Shown in pieces: positions 51,252 through 60,000 of a stretch of DNA of 60,000 nucleotides. The notes beneath the pieces were generated by a model. That model was not told the DNA's origin and did no database searches. It saw only the letters and a list, made by a program, of their open reading frames with translations. The first letter of the stretch is position 1. Every line of letters begins with the position of its first letter. The stretch comes from Strigamia acuminata. Lineage: Eukaryota > Arthropoda > Chilopoda > Geophilomorpha > Linotaeniidae. Made by a program: the position numbers and the translations under genes. Location: the NCBI GenBank assembly GCA_949358305.1, contig OX442314.1, forward strand, positions 20,021,060 through 20,081,059. The letters run 5' to 3'.

Positions 51252-52720
51252 ATGTTTAAAAAGATTCCTACTGCAATTTTCTTGGTCGTTTTTATTGTCA
51301 CATTGACAAAAGTAATGAGTAATAATACTGCACAATTGTATTGAATTTTTTTTAAATTATTTATCTTCGTATAAATTTAATTTACAGAGTCAAAACATAG
51401 GTGGTAAAAGTCCTGATGACGACAAAAACGTAAAACCTCGAAGAGGAGGGGAAGGCTTTGACTCCACCATACAAGCGCGTGGGCAAAGTAAGTAAAACTT
51501 AAAAATTGTTAACCAATTTCTGCCAATTCTAAAATATTTCAAACCGCTTTGACATCACTGTATTTGGACGAAGTAAATAAAACTTATTTTTTTGCCAATT
51601 CTAATTTAAAATAATATTTTAGGCCAAGAAAAACGTCAACATCGACATCACCCACACCATCATGATAATCATCATCACTCCAAAAAAAGAAATTATCCTG
51701 ACAGAGTGGACGTTCAAAATCAACAAGAAAAAGACAGTAAACAACTTGAAAGTACAGCGGGGGGTTTCAGTGCAAACATAAATCAAACCAATAATTTCTC
51801 ACCCACTTTTGGGAATATAGGAGATATTGGAAGTATTGGTGGAAGAGAAATGTCGTCACAACTGATAATTTCAAGAAATGGATCGAGTATAGATTTAACT
51901 CAACGTAATACATTCTCACGCACGTTTGGAAATATTGCAGCGGTTGGAAATATTGGTCTCGGTGCGAAAGAAGTCAACAACACACAACTGCAAAGTTCAA
52001 ATGGAGGGTCCAATACAAATATAAATCAAAACAATGTATTTTCACCCACGTTTGGGAATATCGGAAACATTGGAAACATTGGAAGTATTGGTCCTGTGGA
52101 GAAAGAAGTCAAGAAGAAATTGTAAAGTTCAGGAGGAGGATTCAATACAAATATAAATCAAAATAATTTTTTTTACACAAGTTTGGAAATATTTGAGATA
52201 TTGAAAGTATTGGTATCGGTGCGCGAGAAGTCAACAGACAATTGGAAAGTTCAGGGGATGATTCAATACAATTTTAAATCAAAATATTGAATTTTCACCT
52301 AGCTTTGGAAATGTTGGCGATATTGGGAGTATGGGTGGGAGCAGGGGCGGATCTAGCTTTTCGGGGCCCCTTTATCACAATTTTTAATACCTTGCCTTGT
52401 TTCTTGGGCCCCCCCTAAAATTTGGGGGCCTTGGGCTCAAGCCCCATTAGCCCTATGCTAAATCCGCCGCTGGGTGGGAGACAGATGAACGGACGCCTGC
52501 AAAGTTCAGGATTCAATACTGATGAGTGATGACGTTGATGTGAGAGAACGTATAATAGGAAAAACGCTGGATTGAAAAACTACGCGATTTATACAAATTA
52601 TTTCCTGAAATCTGAATTGAAATTTTTCTTCCCGGAAAATTCGGCACAGGCACACAAAACTGAATACGGTACTTTTTGATTTTCATAAAATTCACATCCC
52701 TAAAGGCCACAGGTTGCACT
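51252..52720 (+). pseudogene. Family pseudogene F (closest to gene G)
   Basis: Exons 51252-51311 (MFKKIPTAIFLVVFIVTLTK), 51388-51487 (SQNIGGKSPDDDKNV...) and a long exon from 51623 that starts His-rich (HRHHPHHHDNHHHSKK) and has three degenerate repeats before a stop at 52123-52125 (KEVKKKL*). Repeat sequence continues beyond it with frameshifts, is split by the hAT MITE at 52342-52472, and ends in a damaged copy of gene G's C-terminal module (about 52555-52712, with LPENSAQAHKTEY-like and DFHKIHIPKGHR-like parts in shifted frames). No last exon is found; an inverted-repeat element starts where the donor should be. Transcription may persist since the upstream block is intact. Confidence 0.75.
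52342..52472. mobile_element. hAT-type MITE, 131 bp, in the repeats of pseudogene F
   Basis: Ends CAGGGGCGGATCTAGC and GCTAAATCCGCCGCTG are inverted; the 8-bp duplication GGTGGGAG is perfect (52334-52341, 52473-52480). It interrupts a GDIGSMGGR unit. Confidence 0.9.
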
Positions 52721-52734
52721 TGTTTATACATATC

Positions 52735-53611
52735 ACTAGCTGCATTCAAAAATTAAAATACTTGTGTTTTAACAATTTTAGTTTAAGTGTATTTTAAGTT
52801 TAAATTTTGAGTGTGAGAATTTTAACTCTATTTTATAAAATTGACAACATGTGAAAGCTTTAACATACATCTTTGATCACCTGATATGTAATAAATTCCA
52901 AAATGTAGCATATAATACTCTCCAAGTGATTAGAAAGTAGTATGCATTGTTGGAATGCTATTATTTTTAGTAAGATTTAAAATTTTTATGCCTTGCTACC
53001 GGTAGTAGAAGGGAGGAAGAAATTTTAAAAGAGTATGACCAACTGCCACCAGAGGTCATTGACAGCATCAATTCAAAGATGGAGTGATTGGACAAGAAAG
53101 AAGAAAGAATTAATAAAGCATCTAAGTAATATTTATTATCAATCTTAGTTAGAAAAATACCAAAATTTATGGTTTGAATAAGAATGGTAAAAAATTAAAA
53201 AAACAATTTAAAAACAATGTTCACATGTGAGTTACCTATTTTCATGAAAATTCTTCAGAAATTAAAATTCAAAATTTTTGTATTTATGTTTTAAGAGTGT
53301 GTAGCACAAAAATTTAAAATATAACAGGAAGTGATGTGATAAGTTGTGAAGTGATGTCATATAACTACAGATAAAATTTTAATTTGTGAGTGCTTGAATT
53401 TTAACTGAATTTTGCTTCAATTTTCATAAAACTTTGTATACAAATGTAATGCATAACTACACTTCAAATTGAAGTAAAATAGAGTTTAGTGAAATTGTAT
53501 TTTAGTTTGTATTTTAACCAATTTTAGTTTTATAGACAGGAAATGATGTCATTTTTGTTTTAAAATGGAACTAAAACACAAAATATTTTAATTTTTGAAT
53601 GCAGCTAGTGT
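52735..53611. mobile_element. Inverted-repeat element of about 877 bp
   Basis: Ends CACTAGCTGCATTCAAAAAT and its reverse complement (about 40 bp), AT-rich interior without a coding frame; palindromic words recur inside. It abuts the truncated end of pseudogene F. Confidence 0.6.
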
Positions 53612-54980
53612 GTCGTTTTTAGCCTGTTATAAAGTTTACATACCTTGGTTTTCGTCCGCTATTCCTGTTTCGTCGTCGTTTACCTGCTTCTTGCACATTA
53701 GCAGTTTTCGGGACGCCATTTTGTTGAGGCGCGGCTCTGCTGCTTTCGAGGCTGACGAGGTTCTGAGAAGTTTTCAGGCCTTATCGCAAGTGGTTGTTAT
53801 TTATTACTAAGTTATGTTTTTAGCAATCGATTAATTTCTATAGTTTGTATCTTTTACTTCTGTTTGTTTTCGTTAGCAATTCCGAAGTGACGGCGGTGCT
53901 ACCCGCCCATTGGCTGAATGTGTTCGCGTTTATTAGTTTATGTTCTTTTGAATATTTGTGACTCGAAATTAATTAAACTCGGTATGATTTAACTGTATTT
54001 GCCACTTTGATGATATTTACGACAGTAGTCGTCCTGCTGCTTACTTTTAAGTTGGTTTTTGACGCTGTTCTGTTAGACTTAAGCTATTGCTTGTTATTTG
54101 GAGTTACGGTATTTCTGCTGGACCGTTTTTATTTGCGCTCCGCATTTGTGCCTTCACACGGCTTTCTTAGTATTTAACACCTGCCTTTTTACAATGGAGT
54201 TGTTACCTGTTTAATTCACCTGCTATTCTTCTGCAAGTGGCAGTTTCACTGTGTGTTTTGTTGAGTTAGTTGTTGTATTTTTTTCGTTGGAATTAAACTA
54301 TGTTTTTATTGCTCTTAAATTACATGCCAGATTATTTACAAACCAACATGTGTGAGTAGAGCAAGCAAGCTCCTCCCTTTGGATCACGGATTACAGGCAC
54401 ATGTGATATTCTGTATTGTGTAGATACGCCACTAGATGGCGGAATATGTACGGCGACACCTGGTGCACGGTGTTGCCTATTATAACACCTGATTAAAGCG
54501 GCACTTTATGTTAGTGCATCACACGACACACTTCGTCCTTCTTTATTGGAACTCGCTACACGACAGCACACAGAAGGTTTTCCCTCACAATTCAGTAGCG
54601 AATCCAAGATATTTAACGTCCTCAGATTTCAAGGCTTTCTTCGATCAGTCTGCTCTCATTTTCTTTCGCGTCAGTGTCCTTGGTGCTGTAAAGAAACACC
54701 GCTGTCATATTATGATTGTTTGAGTTGTCAAAAACTTTGCATTTTAGTTCAACTTTAACCCAACAACAAAATTCTATCATAAATTAATTTTTACAGTCTG
54801 CAGTCTCATTAAAAGCGATAGAAACCGTAATTCCACAAGATCGCTTTAGACAATATGTAACTGTAGGGATAGATTGGATATACGAGCGCTTGAACAAATG
54901 GAACGCAATATAAATAGACACAACGCAAGATTAACCACCTAGGCGGATTCTAACAATAAATATTTGTGACGGAATAAAAC
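53612..54980. other. Intergenic stretch, no gene seen
   Basis: Pyrimidine-rich on the plus strand. About 54350-54530 (ending in TATTATAACACC, then CACACGACACAC) has the look of a solo LTR, but no partner or target duplication was found. Confidence 0.3.
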
Positions 54981-54988
54981 CGTAACTG

Positions 54989-55353
54989 TCAAAGCGCAAT
55001 TTTGCGCCAATTCCTGCAGAGCCAAGGAATATTCGGTAACAGTCTCATCCTGTCAATGGAAACGTCTAATCTTCCCCAAGACGAGCGGCTTCGGGCGGAC
55101 ATTCTTTTGGTAAGTGCCACCAGGTCCGTGTACTTGATTTCAGCCGGTTTCTTCGGCGCCGTTAAGGGAACCAGTTGTTTGAAGGTGGGCATGCAGACAT
55201 ATGCCAGCAGCGTATGCACCTTTTCTTGATCGTCCTCGATTTTATTACATGCGAAGATACTAGTCATTCGCATACAATATAGCTCCCAATCGTCTGCTGG
55301 ATTGTACAAGTATTCCTCACGGCGCTCCCTTCAAGGCGGACATTTTTATAACA
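54989..55353 (-). pseudogene. Ty3/Gypsy gag relic
   Basis: Minus-strand frame starting MSALKGAP, then after a frameshift EYLYNPADDWELYCMRMTSI and TAPKKPAEIKYTDLVALTKR. The DWELY...F...N.I.D...K...LL and PxKPAExxYxxLV pattern is that of Gypsy-type Gag in animals. It loses the frame after about 75 residues; pol is missing. Truncated fossil. Confidence 0.55.
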
Positions 55354-56520
55354 AAAGTCGTGAAAATTAAGCACAAACGCGAGAAAATTCGACAAAAATG
55401 AGACGATAGGCCTATTTACGGAACAGCGTGGTCAGCAACTGTCCGGAAGTGGTCAAAAGTTCAATGAAAGTTCGAAAATGGCCCATAAAAACTCAATACA
55501 GTACTGCATATGAATGTTAGATGTGGATCTCGATCTTCCTCGTCGCCAACTTAGTATGTATCAACTAAAGGTGTAACTCGTGTTCTAACAGTGGTCAAGA
55601 ACAGGTCAGCCATTACGGCCATCGGAATTACAAGTGAGTTTTATTCTGGTACTTTTACATAGGTGGCGCTGGGGGTACAGCTCTCGTGAAAAGCAGTCAA
55701 TCAAAACATAGTAATGCAGTGAAGCTAAAACACAGCAATAGTTACGTACATGGCGGCCAAGGCCAAGTCACTATGCTAGTATGCTCCAGCAGTCATGAGC
55801 GACATAATCAATGTGCGTGCGTGGGCTTTATCTCGCTGGCATGTTCAAATGAACATTTACCAAATTAAAAATCAAAATAACTAACAAGAAAAAAAATATA
55901 AAACGAAAAAATACAAATTCCTACCAGACGTCATTTCTAAAAAATAAAAAGTGGCAGAGAGTAGGAGTAGTAGGTGAGTGGTTTTTCTTGTCGTTTGTTG
56001 ATGTGTTTGTATTAGTCTGTGATGAGAGAAGTAAGAAATATGTCTGTGTGAACATGCATTTGTCGATTACCGTGAAGAGACGGCGCTGGTTTGTTGGCAC
56101 TGGCACTGGCAACGGCATAGTGGTTTGTTTTGTGTTTTTATTAATTCCTACCACTATTTCCGTCCGTGGCGCTAATCTCCATTTCCGTTTTCAGGATTGT
56201 CATCTTAGACGTAGTTCTACGTAAAAAATCCTTGAGTGAACTTTGCAATAATTTTTATTTTGAAAAAATGTTTTAAACGTACAGTCCATTTGGGGGCCAT
56301 TATACTGTAAATTATCCGCAGTAAACTGCTGGTTTTAATAAATAAACTAAATATATAAACTAAATAAGAATGTTGAGTGTAATTTGACCCAACGAATTTA
56401 TGTGACAACAAATCTTAATTAAAAAACCAAATCAATAGAGTAGAATGTTTAAATATTTTTCTTTTAAAAAATATATTCAGAATACTTTTAAATAATAGTA
56501 CTAATATTATTTATTTTCAT
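55354..56520. other. Intergenic stretch, no gene seen
   Basis: Short frames only; 55360-55680 may be the leader or LTR side of the Gypsy relic. Confidence 0.3.
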
Positions 56521-56567
56521 ATTCATCCTGTGCAATATAAATCTTGCATAACATCTATTGTTAAAAT

Positions 56568-56596
56568 GTATTCAAGTTTACTATTACGGATTTAAG
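56568..56596 (+). promoter_or_regulatory. Conserved upstream block of gene G
   Basis: GTATTCAAGTTTACTATTAC then GGATTTAAG, 94 bp before the ATG, preceded by ATTCATCCTGTGCAATATAA as in F. Confidence 0.5.
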
Positions 56597-56689
56597 CAAA
56601 GTGCTATTTTAATTACCACCTGATAAAAAAGTATAGTGTACTAAATATACGTTAGTTTACTGTGGTAGAATCAGATGTTAGTTGCCAAA

Positions 56690-58586
56690 ATGTTAACAAA
56701 TATCCCTATTTCAATTTTCTCGGTCATTTTTATTGTCACATTGACAAATGTAATGAATGATTATACTACAAAATTTCAATAGATTTTTCAAATTCTGTAC
56801 CTTTGCATGAATTAATTTTTTTTACAGAGTCAATTCGTACCAGCCATCCCTTATGTACCGGGTAACAGCCTTGGTGTTGCGAACATGGTTAACCCTGCGC
56901 AAAGTAAGTAAAACTTGAATATTGTTTACAATTCTAACTTGCAATATTATTTTAGTGGGACAAGTGGGACAACTCATACCAGGTAGCAGCCTTGGTGTTG
57001 CGAACATGGTTAACCCTGCGCAAAGTAAGTAAAACTTGAATATTGTTTACAATTCTAACTTGCAATATTATTTTAGTGGGACAAGTGGGACAACTCGTAC
57101 CAGGTAGCAGCCTTGGTGTTGCGAACATGGTTAACCCTGCGCAAAGTAAGTAAAACTTGAATATTGTTTACAATTCTAACTTGCAATATTATTTTAGTGG
57201 GACAAATGGGACAAATGGGACAAATGGGACAACTCGGAAAACTCGGAAAACTCGTACCACGTCGTCATCATCATCATCATCACCACTCCTCCGAAGAAGA
57301 CAATAATCCTGACAATGGTCCGGACGCCCAAAAATCTAACCAAAGAGGCAACAAACAACTGGAAAGTTCAGGGGGAGGTTTCAATGCAAACATAAATCAA
57401 AACAATGCTTTTTCACCTACTTTTGGAAATATGGGAGCAATTGGAAGTATTGGGGGGAGAGCAGCGACTGGTTCTGGATTCAATACAGACGGCGGTGGTA
57501 CTATTAAAGGAAGAGCAGCCAACCAACTGGAAAGTTCAGGTGGAGGATTCAATACGAATATAAATCAAAATAATCAATTTTCACCTAATTTTGGAAATGT
57601 TGGGGATATTGGCGCCATTGGTGGAAGAGCAGCCACGAAACAACTGGAAAGTTCAGGTGGAGGATTCAATACAAACATAAATCAAAATAATCAATTTTCA
57701 CCTAATTTTGGAAATGTTGGGGATATTGGAGCCATTGGTGGAAGAGCAGCAACGCAAGGTTCTGGATTCAATACAGAAGGCGGTGGTAATATGAAAGGAA
57801 GAGCAGCCAAACAACTGGAAAGTACAGGAGGAGGATTCAATGCAAATATAAATCAAAATAATGATTTTTCACCCACTTTCGGAAACATTGGAAACATTGG
57901 AGCCATTGGTGCAAGATCAGCCACCAAACAACTGGAGAGTACAGGAGGAGGATTCAATACAAATATAAATCAAAATAATGAATTTTCACCCAATTTCGGA
58001 AACGTTGGAAACATTGGAGCCATTGGTGCAAGAGCAGCAACGCAAGGTTCTGGATTCAATACAGAAGGCGCTGGTAAAATTAAAGGAAGAGCAGCCAACC
58101 AACTGGAAAGTTCAGGCGGAGGATTCAATACAAATATAAATCAAAATAACGAATTTTCGCCAAATTTCGGAAATGTTGGCAATATTGGAGCCATTGGTGG
58201 GAGAGCAGCCTCGCGTGGTTCTGGATTCAATACAGACGGTATTAAACCGAAAGAACTTGCAGCAGAAAGGGCAGAAACATACTGGGGTGCAAAACTGCGC
58301 AATTTATTAGACGGCTTCACTGAACAAGAGATTACCTATTATGCAAATTATTTTCTGAAATCTGTCTTGAAGTTTTTCTTCCCTGGAAATTCAGCACAGG
58401 CACCGGCACACAACGCTGAATACTTTTTTGATTTCCGTAAAATTCATATACCTAAAGGTCACAGGTAATTACTATCATATCCCTCTGATGTCAATATATT
58501 GTGATTGAGTTTGAATTGTTGTTTTTTTACTCTACAATTTCGCTAGGCATTCACAAGAATCAGCTGACAGTAGTGCTAGCGTGTAA
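56690..58586 (+). CDS. Family gene G: largest member (6 long and 4 short repeats)
   Basis: Exons 56690-56749 (MLTNIPISIFSVIFIVTLTN), 56828-56903 (SQFVPAIPYVPGNSLG...), 56956-57024, 57077-57145, 57198-58464 and 58547-58586. The third and fourth exons are 69-nt copies of each other (VGQLxPGSSLGVANMVNPAQ). The long exon has MGQ/LGK repeats, a His run (RRHHHHHHHSS), acid Ser/Glu, six units of the type SSGGGFNTNINQNNEFSPNF with GNVGNIGAIGGRAA, four short GSGFNT(D/E)G units, and a diverged C-terminal module (YWGAKLRNLLDGFTEQEITY, YFFDFRKIHIPKGHR). The last exon adds HSQESADSSASV. Probably secreted; role unknown. Confidence 0.85.
56835..57197 (+). repeat. Tandem 121-bp exon-intron duplication in gene G
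   Basis: The donors at 56904, 57025 and 57146 are 121 bp apart; the 52-bp introns (GTAAGTAAAACTTGAATATT...) and 69-nt exons are almost identical copies. Exons are phase 1-1, so copy number can change without a frameshift. Confidence 0.9.
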
Positions 58587-58992
58587 ACATGAATCGCCGA
58601 AAGTGTTGGTACGAATAAAATACGAAGTTTCGTAATTTCATAATTAAACTATTAGACACCAAAATAAAATTGTAACTTTTTACTGATATATAGACTAACA
58701 TTATTAATTACAGGAATATAAAAAATAAAACCTTGTTGAATTAAAATCTCCAACACACGGTAGTTGAAACTATCGATTCGTTACATTGACTCAGCCTTAA
58801 AATTGCCCCGAATTTCCTTCCATCAAAATCTTTGCAATAATCTCAATAGAATGGTACGAATGTTGACGCTTGCAATAAACTGTCTAATGCCTAGTTCACA
58901 CTTAAACCACTTATGTAGAAGTTCTGACTTTTAGAAAGTCTAATTTCTACAAGTGTGAATGATCTATTTTTAGACTGTTCACACTTGTTCAC

Positions 58993-59170
58993 TAAACTCT
59001 ATTCCAAAAAGTATTACAAATACTCCCATTGGTTGGTTGGTTGAGACACTTTAAAAAATCTTCGCACAAGTCTACTGGAATCTGAAAACAGCATCATATT
59101 CAAGACACAACTGAACTGTGAATCTCCCAACCAATGGGAGTATTTGTAATACTTTTTGGAATAGAGTTTA
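58993..59170. mobile_element. Inverted-repeat element of 178 bp
   Basis: The first and last 44 bp (TAAACTCTATTCCAAAAAGT at the left end) are reverse complements. No coding capacity. The 58587-58992 stretch holds no gene. Confidence 0.65.
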
Positions 59171-59630
59171 GTTATGTCATAATAGTAGAAGGGAAGTAGC
59201 GAAACTCTCAAGCTCCGCCCCTTTCCAAGTTCATGACATGGAACTGAAAAAAGTCTTAATGTAAACACACATGATGGAATTAAATTGAAATAAATAAAGA
59301 TTGACATAAAAAAGAATTCAATTGTTCATAAAAAATAAAAAGTTAGGCTAAAAGTTGTGTATTTAATTTCTTGTGTGTGTTTGAACTCGAACACCTTGCT
59401 GGTTACCAACATCCTGTTGATGTTGGAGTGGTGAAAAGTTGCGTTTTGGCGCTGCTGTCAAGTTGGGGCTGAATTTTAAAGCCACGCGTGTAAAAAATTA
59501 GTTTTTTACCGGTCTTGTGCTTAAAGTTTCCTAATTCGTTTAGATAATAATTTTATTTTGATTTTATAACACTGTTTGTTGACTATATTTGATCAATTTT
59601 GAAATCTTTTAAATATTTAAATAGATTTTT

Positions 59631-59668
59631 CAGTTTTTTCAGATTTTTCAGATTTTTCAGATTTTACA
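59631..59668. repeat. Short tandem repeat (CAGATTTTT)n
   Basis: Four to five units. Confidence 0.8.
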
Positions 59669-59799
59669 CCTACTTTTTTAAAGTTTGCCTATATAATTTG
59701 ATTTGAAGTTGTAATCTTAAGCTGTAAGTAATAAAATAATAAAAAAAATGTATGAACTAATTTGTGTCATTGTGATTTCTTTACTCTGAGAATTAAATT

Positions 59800-59925
59800 C
59801 AAGAATAAATAAATAAATTAATTTATTAATTAAATAAATAAAATAAATAAATAAATAAATAAAAATAAATAATAATAATAATAATAATAATAGTAAATAA
59901 ATAAATAAATAAATTATACCAAATT
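59800..59925. repeat. Microsatellite (AAAT)n and (AAT)n
   Basis: Mixed AAAT and AAT repeats over about 125 bp. The rest of 59171-60000 shows no gene. Confidence 0.85.
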
Positions 59926-60000
59926 AAAAAACAGTAGTTTAAATTAAATTAAGCTTGAATTAGGCCTGAGTAAAAACAAAAACAATAACAATACCGTACA

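Noticed and set aside
57241-58464. FG-nucleoporin identity for the GF/FG repeats
   Set aside because: All members begin with a signal peptide exon and lack nucleoporin domains, so nuclear pore function is unlikely.

Overview
The window is invertebrate animal nuclear DNA, AT-rich, with GT-AG introns. The evidence is a multi-exon receptor guanylate cyclase gene, intron-containing secreted-protein genes with repeated phases, and many eukaryotic transposons (Copia, BEL/Pao and Ty3/Gypsy fossils, hAT-, pogo-, Tc1- and Mutator-type elements). I cannot name the species.

Left part (about 0.7-23.8 kb, minus strand): one receptor guanylate cyclase-like gene. From N to C terminus it encodes a signal peptide, a long unrecognised extracellular region, an ANF-receptor-type ligand-binding fold, a Cys-rich/EGF-like stretch, one transmembrane helix, a kinase-homology domain, a dimerisation helix, a class III cyclase domain and a tail of short tandem repeats. 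The cyclase keeps its metal-binding and guanine-selecting residues but has lost the Asn and Arg of the NxxxR motif, so it may be catalytically weak or dead. Its introns hold a complete 4.8-kb Copia element (5-bp target duplication, LTRs with one difference), a pogo-type MITE, hAT MITEs, a Mutator-like fossil with C/G-run inverted repeats, and a nearly 1-kb palindrome carrying a tRNA-like segment in only one arm.

Right part (about 24.4-58.6 kb, plus strand): a tandem family of seven related genes (A-G here) that I do not recognise from any described family. Typical layout: a 60-nt signal-peptide exon; a small exon starting Ser-Gln; a long exon with His-rich and Gln/Asn-rich stretches, then Gly/Asn/Phe repeats (core GGGFNANINQNN...FSPxFGNxGxIGxIGGRA) and a conserved C-terminal module ending in (D/E)YFFDFRxIxxP; and a short last exon giving an acidic Ser/Asp/Glu tail. 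Intron phases 0-1-2 recur. Members differ mainly in repeat number, and five of the seven share an upstream block (GTATTCAAGTTTACTATTACGGATTTAA). F is a pseudogene with a hAT MITE in its repeats; G has a recently tandem-copied 69-nt exon.

Between family genes D and E (36.3-46.7 kb) lies a transposon block: a decayed, internally deleted Copia element carrying a nested non-autonomous element, and a second complete Copia element (150-bp LTRs that look identical) inserted in a fold-back element. The three Copia elements use two primer modes on initiator tRNA-Met: the normal 3' end for one, the internal anticodon-region mode for two.

Functionally, the right-hand genes look like a lineage-specific set of secreted, low-complexity, possibly metal- and phosphate-bearing matrix or adhesive proteins under common control. 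No direct link to the neighbouring receptor can be shown from sequence.
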